DNA of 64,000 nt, taken from assembly GCA_001542995.1 (NCBI GenBank), contig LFLA01000005.1:1-64000 (forward strand), in the 5' to 3' direction. Of this stretch, positions 1 through 9,316 are shown piece by piece. Each line of letters opens with the position of its first letter. Position 1 is the first letter of the stretch. The position numbers and the translations under genes were made by a program. Source of the stretch: Nitrospina sp. LS_NOB. GTDB lineage: Bacteria; Nitrospinota; Nitrospinia; Nitrospinales; VA-1. The notes under the pieces are model-generated. The model did no database searches. It saw nothing but the letters and a program-made list of their open reading frames with translations, and was not told the origin of the DNA.

Positions 1-345
1 TGCTGAGCGAAGTCGAAGTATTCAGAATGACAATACACAGAAACGAGATTCTTCACTGCGTTCAGAATGACAAGAAATGCCAGTTTGTCATTATGAGGAA
101 CAACCAGTTTGTCATCCTCAGTTTGTCATCCTCGAGGAGCCGAAGGCGACGAAGGATCCCTCCCGGAATGACAGAAAAGCGAGATTCTTCACGGAGCCTG
201 TGCTGAGCGAAGTCGAAGTATTCAGAATGACAGCGCAAACCGTTCAGCATGACAATGCGATCTCGTTCAGCATGACAAGAAACGCCAGTTTGTCATTCTG
301 AGGAACAACCAGTTTGTCATCCTCGAGGAGCCCCTTCGGCTTCGC
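1..345. repeat. Cluster of short dispersed repeats (GTCATTCTGAGGAACAA / GAGATTCTTCACTGCGTTCAGAATGACAA / CTGAGCGAAGTCGAA units in both orientations)
   Basis: Repeated occurrences of ttcagaatgaca, cagtttgtcat(t/c)ct, gagattcttcac; same units recur at about 4721-4980. Confidence 0.8.
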
Positions 346-365
346 TCAGGACAGGCTCCGGCGAC

Positions 366-410
366 GAAGACGTGATATTTTTCCTTAAACTTCGTGCCCG
401 GTACGGGTAA
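366..410 (+). repeat. Left copy of 45-nt inverted repeat flanking holA-lptE-leuS
   Basis: gaagacgtgatatttttccttaaacttcgtgcccggtacgggtaa; reverse complement (3 mismatches) at 4679-4723. Confidence 0.9.
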
Positions 411-453
411 ATAGCTCTTCCAGCCGTGCTAACCCATCGTCCATTCATTAACG

Positions 454-1485
454 CTATTGCCCATTGTCCCCGGCGGCTCGTCGGCCGCGCCCAGTGCAGA
501 GATTGAGGATCAGAGTTTGCATCACTGCCAAGGGGTCCTGCGAAGTGGACTTCAAGCTTCTATCGGCTTTTACCAATTCCAAATATCCGTTGCGCAGTTG
601 TTGTGTGCTGAACCGGCTGGTGTGTTGCGAAGCTTTATTCACCACATAAGGGCTGGCTCCCATAACTTTCGCAATCTGACCTGATGGCAGGTTTTTTTTC
701 TGATAATGTTTTACTTCCCAGATCATTCGAAACTGCCAGGCAATGGTGCCGAGGATTTTTATGGGTTCTTCACCGTGGTCGATTTGGTTGTTGAGCAGAT
801 GGAGTGCTTTTTCCGGATTTTTTGTTTTCAATGCATCGGTGAGGGCAAAAACATTTTCCAGCTTGCTTTCTCCCACCACTTCAGCGACATCCTGTTCTGA
901 AACAGATTTGTTTTTGCCAACAAAGAGGAGAGTTTTTTCCAATTCCTTTGCCAGAATCCCCGGTCGGGCTCCCACCCTGTTTACCAGAAAGCGTGCCGCA
1001 TCAGAGGATAGCGAATAACTTTTTTCCTCAGCCCGTTTCCGGAGCCAGTTTATCAGTTCATTTTCTTTAGGAGCCTCGCAGGCGACTGCGGTTTTTAATC
1101 CTGCCAGCACTTTAAATAATTTTCTTTTGCGGTCTACCTTGTCAGCGGTAATGATCAGACAGGCTTCAGGAATGGGAGACCCGGCGTAGTCCATGAGGGT
1201 TTGGGCATCCTGATCTTTAGGGACGGCCTCGTGCAGATTACGCACCACCACCAGTTTTGTTCCGCCCAGGAAAGAGAGAGTTCTGGCAGACCCAAGCCAG
1301 TGGTTCACCGTGCTTTCACGGGCATCGAAGGTTTCCAGGTTGAAGTCCCGGTTATCATCGGTGATCCATTGGCGGCGCAGTGCCTGGATGACTTCGGTTT
1401 GGTAAAAGGTTTCTGGTCCATAGAGAAAATAGAAAGGCTCTGTTTGGCCTTTGGAAATTTTCAGGATTAAGTTGTCAGGAGTCAC
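454..1485 (-). CDS. holA: DNA polymerase III subunit delta
   Basis: 343-aa ORF, HolA-like (FYFLYGPETFYQTEVIQAL..., LLNNQIDHGEEPIKILGTIAWQFRMIWEVK). Confidence 0.85.
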   Translation of the reverse strand: MTPDNLILKISKGQTEPFYFLYGPETFYQTEVIQALRRQWITDDNRDFNLETFDARESTVNHWLGSARTLSFLGGTKLVVVRNLHEAVPKDQDAQTLMDYAGSPIPEACLIITADKVDRKRKLFKVLAGLKTAVACEAPKENELINWLRKRAEEKSYSLSSDAARFLVNRVGARPGILAKELEKTLLFVGKNKSVSEQDVAEVVGESKLENVFALTDALKTKNPEKALHLLNNQIDHGEEPIKILGTIAWQFRMIWEVKHYQKKNLPSGQIAKVMGASPYVVNKASQHTSRFSTQQLRNGYLELVKADRSLKSTSQDPLAVMQTLILNLCTGRGRRAAGDNGQ

Positions 1486-1499
1486 GATGGAATAACGGA

Positions 1500-2012
1500 T
1501 TAAAACTGGTCAATGAGCAGGCTCACCAGTCGGTTGCCCAGTTCGTTATAAGCCTTTTCCAAGGCGGTGAACCGGGCCGATTCTGTACCGACAATATCAT
1601 CAGAGGCTTTGTAGTCCCATTTGGTTTTGAATTTTCGTTTCAGGTAGGGTTTGTTATTAACCTTGTCAATCACTTCAATTTCCACACCCAGTTTTACGAT
1701 GTAATCTGAAGCAAAATCCTTGGAACTGAATGAGACAGCCTCCAATTCGTAATAAAAAAGGTTTCCCTTCATCACCATATCGGCCTGGCCTTTACGGACA
1801 ACTTTAAGCCTTCCATCCGTAATGTAGGAATCAATAATGGCACTTGTCAATTCCCGGTGAATTTCTGGTTCCGTGGAGCTATTGGTGAACACGGGGATGA
1901 AGAGAGTTTTTAAATGCGGTGGCAGGGAGGAACTGGTTCCTACCAGATGATACCCACACCCGCTAAGGAGCAGGGCGAGCAATATCCAGAATTTAAACGG
2001 TATTCGTCTCAT
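1500..2012 (-). CDS. lptE: LPS-assembly lipoprotein LptE
   Basis: Lipobox LLSGCGYHLVG and LFIPVFTNSSTEPEIHRELTSAI; ATG overlaps leuS stop by 4 nt. Confidence 0.85.
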   Translation of the reverse strand: MRRIPFKFWILLALLLSGCGYHLVGTSSSLPPHLKTLFIPVFTNSSTEPEIHRELTSAIIDSYITDGRLKVVRKGQADMVMKGNLFYYELEAVSFSSKDFASDYIVKLGVEIEVIDKVNNKPYLKRKFKTKWDYKASDDIVGTESARFTALEKAYNELGNRLVSLLIDQF

Positions 2013-4516
2013 TGGATAACGATGTTCACAAGCTTTTTGGGAATGATGATAACTTTTTTGATTTCTTTACCCTGGGTCCATTCCAGAATTTTGGGATCTT
2101 TCAGAGACCGGGTTTTTAACTCGTCTTCGCCGATGCCGGATGCGACAGAAATTTTCTGCCTCACCTTACCATTGACTTGCAGGACGATCAACATTTCATC
2201 GGTTTGCGTCAGAGTCTCTTTGTATTGGGGCCAGGCCCACTGATCTAGAACTTTAGCAGGCTCCATTATCGATGCCATTTCCTCGGCAATGTGTGGAGCA
2301 AAAGGTGACAATGTCAGGACCAATGTTTCCAGAGCTTCCCGCACGGCTAACTTCGCTGTTTCATCCCGGTTGTTTTCCCACCATTCCTTAAAGCTGAAGA
2401 GATGGTTGACCAATTCCATAATCGCCGCAATGGCAGTATTGAACTGCATCCTTGTTTCAATATCATCCGTCACCCGTCTTATGGTGATATGGGTCATTCG
2501 CCGAAGGGCTTTGATTTCAGGAACGGCGGTGGTGAAAGATTCTCCCGGCAATGTGACCGATTTAACATCTCCGATGAATTCGCCGAAAATGCGCCACACT
2601 CTTTTTAAAAACCGCGAGCATCCTTCCACGCCCTGGTCGCTCCATTCCAAATCTTTCACAGGTGGAGCAGCGAACAGGATGAAGACTCGGGCCGTGTCGG
2701 CGCCATAGTTACTGATGATTTTGTCTGGGTCCACGACATTACCTTTGGACTTGGACATCTTGGCGCCATCTTTAATGACCATACCTTGTGTCAGCAGGTG
2801 GGCAAAAGGTTCCGGGACCTCGGTCAGCCCAAGATCGTTCAACACCAGGTTGAAGAATCGGGAATAAAGCAGATGCAAAATGGCGTGCTCGATGCCGCCG
2901 ACATATTGGTCGACCGGCATCCAGTAGTTATTGTTCTCTTTGCTGAAAGGCGCTTGTTCCAATCGAGGTGACGTGTAGCGGTCAAAATACCAGGAAGAGC
3001 AAAGAAAGGTATCCAGTGTATCGGTGTCTCGACGGGCATTGGCTCCGCATTTTGGGCAGGAAACTTTATAAAAGGATTCCAGAGTGTGCAAAGGAGACTG
3101 GCCTTTTTCTCCCAATTGTGCGTCGAGGGGTAACTCAACTGGCAGTTGGTCTTCGGGGACGGGCACGATTCCGCAATCTGAACAATGGATAACCGGAATA
3201 GGTGTTCCCCAATAACGTTGCCGGGAAACCCCCCAATCGCGAAGCCGGTAATTGATCGTGGCTTTTCCGATACCTTCTTTTTCCAGATACCGGCAAACTG
3301 CTCTGCGTGCTTCCTGACCGATCAGGCCATCGAAAGAACCGGAATTCACCATAGCGCCATCGGCCGTAAATGCTTGGGTGTCTGCATCCACCGGGCCGGT
3401 TTCAGGTTGAATGACCACGCGAACGGGCAAATCGTATTTGCGGGCAAAATCCAGATCGCGCTGGTCGTGGGCGGGAACAGACATGATCGCGCCGGTACCA
3501 TAATCCATGAGTACAAAGTTGGCCGTCCACACAGGAATGGATTCTCCCGTCAGGGGATTCACGGCGTAAGCCCCGGTGAACACGCCTTCTTTTTCTCCGC
3601 CTTCGCTGGTTCGGGCGATGGTGTCTTGTGTTTTTACCTTTTGCACAAAAGCATCAATGGTTTTTTCCTGTTCGGTTCCGCGCGATAGTTTTTCAGTGAG
3701 CGGGTGTTCGGGAGCCAGTACCATGAACATTGCTCCGTATAAAGTGTCGGGGCGGGTGGTGAATACTTTTATGATCTCGTCGTTTTCCTGGATTTTAAAG
3801 TCCACTTCCGCGCCGAAACTTTTGCCGATCCAGTTGGTCTGCATGGTCAGCACCTGTTCCGGCCATTTTCCTGCAAGGGTTTTACAACCTTCCAGAAGTC
3901 GATCAGCATAGTCTGTGATTTTGAAAAACCAACCTTCCTGCTGTTTCTGCAGGACTTCGTTATCGCACCGCCAGCAACAGCCGTTCACAACCTGTTCGTT
4001 GGCGAGTACTGTTTGGCAGTCTTCACACCAATTTATGGTGGAGTTTTTTCGGTAGGCGAGGCCTTTTTCGAGGAACTTTAGAAAAAGCCATTGGTTCCAT
4101 TTATAATAACCGGGATGGCAGGTGGCAATTTCGCGGTCCCAGTCGTAGCTGAGTCCCAATGCTTTAATCTGCTTTCGCATGGTGCGGATGTTTTCAAATG
4201 TCCATTCGGCAGGGTGGGTCTTGTTTTTAATGGCGGCGTTCTCGGCTGGCATTCCGAACGCGTCCCAGCCCAAAGGGTGAATAACGTTATAGCCTTGCAT
4301 GCGTTTGAATCGGGCCAGCGCATCGCCGATGGTGTAGTTGCGCACATGGCCCATGTGGATTCTCCCGGAAGGATAGGGGAACATTTCCAGCAGATAATAT
4401 TTTTTTTTGGAAGAATCCAGTTCGACTTTAAACGATTTATGTTCTTCCCAGTAAGCCTGCCATTTGGCTTCGATGGAATTGGGTTCGTAGGGGGTCATAG
4501 AATGAGCATTATCCAT
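2009..4516 (-). CDS. leuS: Leucyl-tRNA synthetase
   Basis: HMGH (PSGRIHMGHVRNY) and KMSKS motifs; ORF is open to 4621 but start is likely 4516 or 4498 (MTPYEPNSIEAKWQ). Confidence 0.95.
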   Translation of the reverse strand: MDNAHSMTPYEPNSIEAKWQAYWEEHKSFKVELDSSKKKYYLLEMFPYPSGRIHMGHVRNYTIGDALARFKRMQGYNVIHPLGWDAFGMPAENAAIKNKTHPAEWTFENIRTMRKQIKALGLSYDWDREIATCHPGYYKWNQWLFLKFLEKGLAYRKNSTINWCEDCQTVLANEQVVNGCCWRCDNEVLQKQQEGWFFKITDYADRLLEGCKTLAGKWPEQVLTMQTNWIGKSFGAEVDFKIQENDEIIKVFTTRPDTLYGAMFMVLAPEHPLTEKLSRGTEQEKTIDAFVQKVKTQDTIARTSEGGEKEGVFTGAYAVNPLTGESIPVWTANFVLMDYGTGAIMSVPAHDQRDLDFARKYDLPVRVVIQPETGPVDADTQAFTADGAMVNSGSFDGLIGQEARRAVCRYLEKEGIGKATINYRLRDWGVSRQRYWGTPIPVIHCSDCGIVPVPEDQLPVELPLDAQLGEKGQSPLHTLESFYKVSCPKCGANARRDTDTLDTFLCSSWYFDRYTSPRLEQAPFSKENNNYWMPVDQYVGGIEHAILHLLYSRFFNLVLNDLGLTEVPEPFAHLLTQGMVIKDGAKMSKSKGNVVDPDKIISNYGADTARVFILFAAPPVKDLEWSDQGVEGCSRFLKRVWRIFGEFIGDVKSVTLPGESFTTAVPEIKALRRMTHITIRRVTDDIETRMQFNTAIAAIMELVNHLFSFKEWWENNRDETAKLAVREALETLVLTLSPFAPHIAEEMASIMEPAKVLDQWAWPQYKETLTQTDEMLIVLQVNGKVRQKISVASGIGEDELKTRSLKDPKILEWTQGKEIKKVIIIPKKLVNIVIQ

Positions 4517-4678
4517 AAAGAAAGATTTAATCAGTAATGAAAAAAAGAATTCTAGCATATTCCTCCGCTCTGCTTCCAAGCAGGAAAACCAAATCCCCCC
4601 AACCCCTGTGGTATTTGACATCAGCCTTCATGCCCCGAAGGAGACCTTTGCACAAGTCGAAAAACCGGAAAAACGAGA

Positions 4679-4723
4679 TTACCCCTGCGGGGCACGAAGT
4701 TTAAGGAAAAATATCACGTCTTC
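4679..4723 (-). repeat. Right copy of 45-nt inverted repeat flanking holA-lptE-leuS
   Basis: ttacccctgcggggcacgaagtttaaggaaaaatatcacgtcttc, reverse complement of 366-410 with 3 mismatches. Confidence 0.9.
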
Positions 4724-4985
4724 ACTGCGTTCAGAATGACAATGCAATCTTGTTCAGCATGACAAGAAACGCCAATTTGTCATTCCGAGGAACAAGGCTA
4801 TTTTGTCATTCTGAGGAACAACGTGACGAAGAATCTCGGGGTTATGCAAATGCCACTTTCTGAACGAGAGCTTTGCGTAAGTCGAAAAAGCGTAAAGTCG
4901 AGATTCTTCACTGCGTTCAGAATAACAAGAAACGCCAGTTTGTCATCCTTGAGGAGCCGAAGGCGACGAAGGATCTCGCCCCAAA
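4721..4985. repeat. Second cluster of GTCATTCTGAGGAACAA-type dispersed repeats
   Basis: Same units as 1-345. Confidence 0.8.
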
Positions 4986-4991
4986 GGGGTA

Positions 4992-5035
4992 TGTGATATC
5001 CTCTTCATTAAACTTCATGCCCCGAAGGGGTACTT
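4992..5035 (+). repeat. Copy of dispersed triloop-hairpin repeat module A
   Basis: gtgatatcctcttcattaaacttcatgCCCCgaaGGGGtacttcg. Confidence 0.75.
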
Positions 5036-5162
5036 CGTGGAAGGGGGAGCCTTAATGAACCCTTCTTTTTCAAAGTACCCGTGCCGCGGGTACGAGGGCT
5101 TTGGAACAATATCACGAGGGGCTCGGATGATTTACGACCCCTGCTAAGGAGCACCGAGTGGT

Positions 5163-6584
5163 ATGACTGAATTATCCGGAACCATTGCTATTGTTTTCAC
5201 TTTGTATGTGCTGGCCATGCTGGGCATTGGTGTGTGGACGGCCAGGATGACCCGTTCGCCGCTGGATTTTTTTCTCGCCGACCGGTCACTGAAGGCCTGG
5301 GTGACGGCGATTTCTTCCACCGCCAGTTCCGAAAGTGCCTGGGCCGTGCTGGGGACTGTGGGTCTGGCTTATAAGGATGGTTTGTCGGCAATCTGGTTCC
5401 TGCCCGGTTGTCTGTTGGGTTATCTCATCAATTGGTTGTTCCTGGCCGAGAAACTGCGTAAACATTCTGAAGAGAATCACGCCATCACCCTTCCCGATTA
5501 TTTTGAAAACTATTTTGACGACAAGACTCATGTCTTGCGCATGATTTCAGTGGTGATCATTTTTTCCTGCATGATGGCTTATGTGGCGGCGCAGTTCACT
5601 GCCATCGGAAAAACTTTCGACGCTATTTTTGGAATTCCCCATATCGTTAGTATTTCTGTGGGCGGGGTGATTGTGCTCATCTATACCATGATGGGCGGAG
5701 TGCGTGCCGTGGCCTGGACTGATTTTGCCCAGGGAATCATAATGGTAATAGGGCTGGTCATACTTTCTTTGGTGGCGTTGGCCAGTCTGGGAGGTTTTTC
5801 CGGAATGCTGGTGGAAGTGGGGAAAGCTTCTCCCGAAACTTTAGAGTGGATGGGCGGGAAATCCACTGCGGCTTTTTTTGGTTCTGCGGTGGGCCTGTTG
5901 GGGATAGGACTCGGCTACCCCGGCCAACCGCATGTCGTCACCCGATACATGGCGGCGAAAAATACTGAGGCCATCAAAAAAGGCACCTGGATCGCTTTAG
6001 GCTGGGGCTTGATGGTTTATTCCTCATCCATTTTGTTGGGCATCTGCGGACAGGCTTTGTTTCCAGGGCTGGAGGACCCCGAACACCTGTTCCCCAAAGC
6101 GGCGGAACAATTATTGCCAACCCTCTTAACGGCGGTGGTTCTGACGGGAGTTTTGGCCGCCATCATGTCCACGGTGTCGGCACAGATTCTGGTTGCGGCT
6201 TCGGCAGTGGCGCACGATGTTTATTCCAAAATGCTTAAGAAAACTTTTTCGCCTGAAATGATCCTTCGGGTCAGTCGGGCAACGGTTCTGGTGCTGGGGC
6301 TGGGGGCCATGCTTATTGCGCTGGGAGAGACACGGGTCATCTTCTGGTTTGTACTGTTTGCCTGGTCGGGGCTGGGCGCGAGTTTCGGTCCGCTCATTTT
6401 ATTTACCTTGTACTCAAAAAATATAACCCGGCAGGGAGCTATAGCAGGAATGCTGAGCGGATTTTTAACGACTCTTATCTGGAAAGTCACCGGCCTTTCC
6501 GATGCCTTGATTTATGAACTGGTGCCAGCTTTTTTGATCGCCACACTATCCATTTATTTCGTCAGCAGAATAACCGCCAAATAG
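5163..6584 (+). CDS. Sodium/solute symporter (SSS family, PutP-like)
   Basis: 473 aa, multi-TM, SSS-family-like (AWAVLGTVGLAYKDGLSAIWFLPGCLLGYLINW; GIGLGYPGQPHVVTRYMAAK). Confidence 0.85.
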   Translation: MTELSGTIAIVFTLYVLAMLGIGVWTARMTRSPLDFFLADRSLKAWVTAISSTASSESAWAVLGTVGLAYKDGLSAIWFLPGCLLGYLINWLFLAEKLRKHSEENHAITLPDYFENYFDDKTHVLRMISVVIIFSCMMAYVAAQFTAIGKTFDAIFGIPHIVSISVGGVIVLIYTMMGGVRAVAWTDFAQGIIMVIGLVILSLVALASLGGFSGMLVEVGKASPETLEWMGGKSTAAFFGSAVGLLGIGLGYPGQPHVVTRYMAAKNTEAIKKGTWIALGWGLMVYSSSILLGICGQALFPGLEDPEHLFPKAAEQLLPTLLTAVVLTGVLAAIMSTVSAQILVAASAVAHDVYSKMLKKTFSPEMILRVSRATVLVLGLGAMLIALGETRVIFWFVLFAWSGLGASFGPLILFTLYSKNITRQGAIAGMLSGFLTTLIWKVTGLSDALIYELVPAFLIATLSIYFVSRITAK

Positions 6585-6735
6585 TCCGGTTTCAAGTTAG
6601 ATATTTGTTCACCGTGTCTAAAAAATGTGCGACCTTAATAGCGACCTCCTCCCTAAAAGCTGTACGGTTCTGAGGTTTAGAAATCGGTTAAAATCGGGTT
6701 TTTTACGGAGGGGGAATGGTTTTTTATGTAAAACA

Positions 6736-7992
6736 TTAAATCGCCAGAACTTTTGTGATGGATTGGGCCATTTTTTCAGAGGCACCTTGTTGCTCCGTGA
6801 TGAAGGAACGGGCTTTTTTAGCGAGTTCCTGGCGCAGGTTTTCATTTTCCAGCAGGGTTTGCACTCTTTCTTTTATGTCTCCAGAATTTTGTACCGGGTA
6901 AGCCAGTTCCTGGGCTTTGTCGGCGACATGGCCGATATTCTCGATAAAAGGCCCGTGCATGACTGGCAGTCCATAAGATAGAGGCTCAATCAGGCTGTGT
7001 CCTCCACCCGGATGGATCAGGCTTCTGCCTACAAATGCGATTTGTCCCAGTGAATAAACCTTAGCCAACTCACCCATCGTGTCAAGGAGAATGACAGTTT
7101 TTGCAGGTTCCGGCGACGACCGCAGGGTGAAAGCAATGTTTTCCTTTTTAAGTAGGCTGACCACCTCTTCCACTCGCTCCATTCTTCGTGGTGCAAGAAT
7201 CAAAACCAGGTTGGGGTGTTTCGCCATCAATTGCTGGTGTGCGTCCAGTATAATTTCTTCTTCGCCGGCATGGGTGCTGCCTGCTATCCATACCGGTGTG
7301 TCTGCCTCCAGTTTGAAACTCTGGCGTAACCGTTCTTTCTCCTCGTCGGTCATGGGTTGCAGTGCGTCGTATTTCGGGTCACCCATCACCTCGACAAGCT
7401 CTCGGTTCATCCCCAGCGCCAGAGCGGCTTTTTCTCCATTGGCGTTTTGCATGCCGAGTCGGTGAAACTTTTGGAAGGTGTCTTTGAAAAGGGAGCCAGT
7501 GCTGAGATACCGTCGGGCAGACCGTTCCGAGAGTCGGCCGTTGCATAAAAGAGCAGGAATATTTTTTCTATGTAACAGATCGATCAAGCCGGGCCAGAAT
7601 CCGGTATCCATGACGACATAAATATCCGGATGGATTCGGCTCAAAGCCAGTTGGGTGAATGGCAGGCAATCCAGCGGATGAAAAAACACGCTGTCGGCGA
7701 ACCCCGAATTGAGCGCTGTCGCATAGCCCGAATCGGTGGTGACGGAAAGCGCGATAACCAGTTCCGGGTTCTTCTCACGGACCCGTTGGAGAACCGGTGT
7801 CGCGGCCACGACTTCTCCCATCGATAGAGCATGTAGCCAGAGGATTTTTTTGCCTGGAGTTTTCGGAACCCATCCGAAATGATGGACCAGTCCTTTCCAC
7901 TTATGTTTGGAGAACAGGGTTGTGAGTGTGAATAACGGTATAAGAAGGACGGCAACAAAAAGGGATAGAAAGTGATAAAGAGTAATCATCAA
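6736..7992 (-). CDS. 3-deoxy-D-manno-octulosonic acid transferase family protein (WaaA/KdtA-like, copy 1)
   Basis: WLHALSMGEVVAATPVL N-terminal motif; GGGHSLIEPLSYGLPVMHGP C-terminal motif. Confidence 0.8.
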   Translation of the reverse strand: MMITLYHFLSLFVAVLLIPLFTLTTLFSKHKWKGLVHHFGWVPKTPGKKILWLHALSMGEVVAATPVLQRVREKNPELVIALSVTTDSGYATALNSGFADSVFFHPLDCLPFTQLALSRIHPDIYVVMDTGFWPGLIDLLHRKNIPALLCNGRLSERSARRYLSTGSLFKDTFQKFHRLGMQNANGEKAALALGMNRELVEVMGDPKYDALQPMTDEEKERLRQSFKLEADTPVWIAGSTHAGEEEIILDAHQQLMAKHPNLVLILAPRRMERVEEVVSLLKKENIAFTLRSSPEPAKTVILLDTMGELAKVYSLGQIAFVGRSLIHPGGGHSLIEPLSYGLPVMHGPFIENIGHVADKAQELAYPVQNSGDIKERVQTLLENENLRQELAKKARSFITEQQGASEKMAQSITKVLAI

Positions 7993-8021
7993 AACGAGTG
8001 TCCCATCAGGGAATCCTGGGC

Positions 8022-9269
8022 TTATGTTGATTGGATGAGTTCAATGTTTCTTTGCAAGGCGCCGCTGTTGGCCTTGACGGTTTTTTCAGCAGACTGTCCC
8101 AGCGTCTGGCGTTCGTCCGCATTCGTCAGCAAACGTTTTAAAACATCGTAGAGTTCTTCTATGTTTTGTAGTTGCAGGCCCCCCCTGGACTGTGTGAGAA
8201 GTTTCGCTTCTTCTTCAAAATTATTCATGAACCTGCCGAACAGCACCGGCTTTCCCAATGCCGCAGGTTCGAGAATGTTGTGGCCGCCAAACCGGGGATT
8301 GAATCCGCCCCCGACATAGGTCACGATTGCGCTTTTGTAAAAGGCATTGAGTTTTCCCAGGCTGTCCACCAGTAAGACAGCGCATGAAAAGTTTATCAGA
8401 TCATCCTGTTTAGAGAGCAGGGCATAATCCACTTCGAATTCTCGAATCAAGTCTTCGACTTCCCGACATCTTTCCATATGTCTAGGGGCAATCACCCCGA
8501 TCAGGTCGGGAAACTCTTTTTGCAGTTCAACCAATGCTTCCATGATCGGGCCTTCTTCTCCCGGCCGGGTGGAACCAAAAACCAAAACCCGGGAATCGGC
8601 CTTCCATTCAGGATGGTATTTGTCCTCAGTCTCGATGGAGGTCACATCGAATTTTATATTTCCCGTTACTTGGACTTTTTCTTGTGCCACGCCCAATTGT
8701 AAAAATCGGTCTGCATCGGTCTGGGACCGCATGGAAAATTGTTCAATTCCCTCAGTCATCCACAACAGGAAAGCCGGAAGTTTTACATAGCACTGAACCG
8801 ATTTTTCCGAGACCCTTCCGTTCACCTGAACGACGGGAATACCTCGGCGTTTGCACTGGCGAAGCAAAGCAGGCCACAACTCCGCTTCGATCAGGACCAG
8901 TTTGGAAGGTTGTAAACACTCAAAGACCGGATTCAGCCAGATGGGAAAATCCAACGGCAATCTGAACACGTTGGGAAGTTTTTCTTCCAGGGCCAGCGCA
9001 TAACCAGTGGGAGTAAAAGTGGACAGGGCGATCGGTCGGGATTCCCCTTCCTTTATGAGGCCCGCAATGAGGATTTTGGCCAGACGGACTTCCCCCACCG
9101 ATGAGGCGTGAATCCACAGCGTGTCTTTTAATTTTGGCAGGGATCGGGCTCCCGCCATTTTCCCCCTGATTTGATCGCGGAAAGAGGAAGAGACAAGCGC
9201 CCTTAAAATAAGAAAAGGAGAAGCCAAAAGCAGTAGCCCTCCTGTCAGAATATAATACAAAAAATCCAT
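8022..9269 (-). CDS. waaA: 3-deoxy-D-manno-octulosonic acid transferase (WaaA/KdtA, copy 2)
   Basis: LWIHASSVGEVRLAKILI; VNGRVSEKSVQCYVKLP; GGHNILEPAALGKPVLFGRFMNNF. Confidence 0.85.
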   Translation of the reverse strand: MDFLYYILTGGLLLLASPFLILRALVSSSFRDQIRGKMAGARSLPKLKDTLWIHASSVGEVRLAKILIAGLIKEGESRPIALSTFTPTGYALALEEKLPNVFRLPLDFPIWLNPVFECLQPSKLVLIEAELWPALLRQCKRRGIPVVQVNGRVSEKSVQCYVKLPAFLLWMTEGIEQFSMRSQTDADRFLQLGVAQEKVQVTGNIKFDVTSIETEDKYHPEWKADSRVLVFGSTRPGEEGPIMEALVELQKEFPDLIGVIAPRHMERCREVEDLIREFEVDYALLSKQDDLINFSCAVLLVDSLGKLNAFYKSAIVTYVGGGFNPRFGGHNILEPAALGKPVLFGRFMNNFEEEAKLLTQSRGGLQLQNIEELYDVLKRLLTNADERQTLGQSAEKTVKANSGALQRNIELIQST

Positions 9270-9316
9270 AAGCTGGGAGTATACTCCTAATTCATTGTGG
9301 ATTCGGCTGAAAAATC

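Noticed and set aside
62-301. Short ORFs in the leading repeat cluster
   Set aside because: Translations of repeat units (e.g. EEPKATKDPSRND), not genes.
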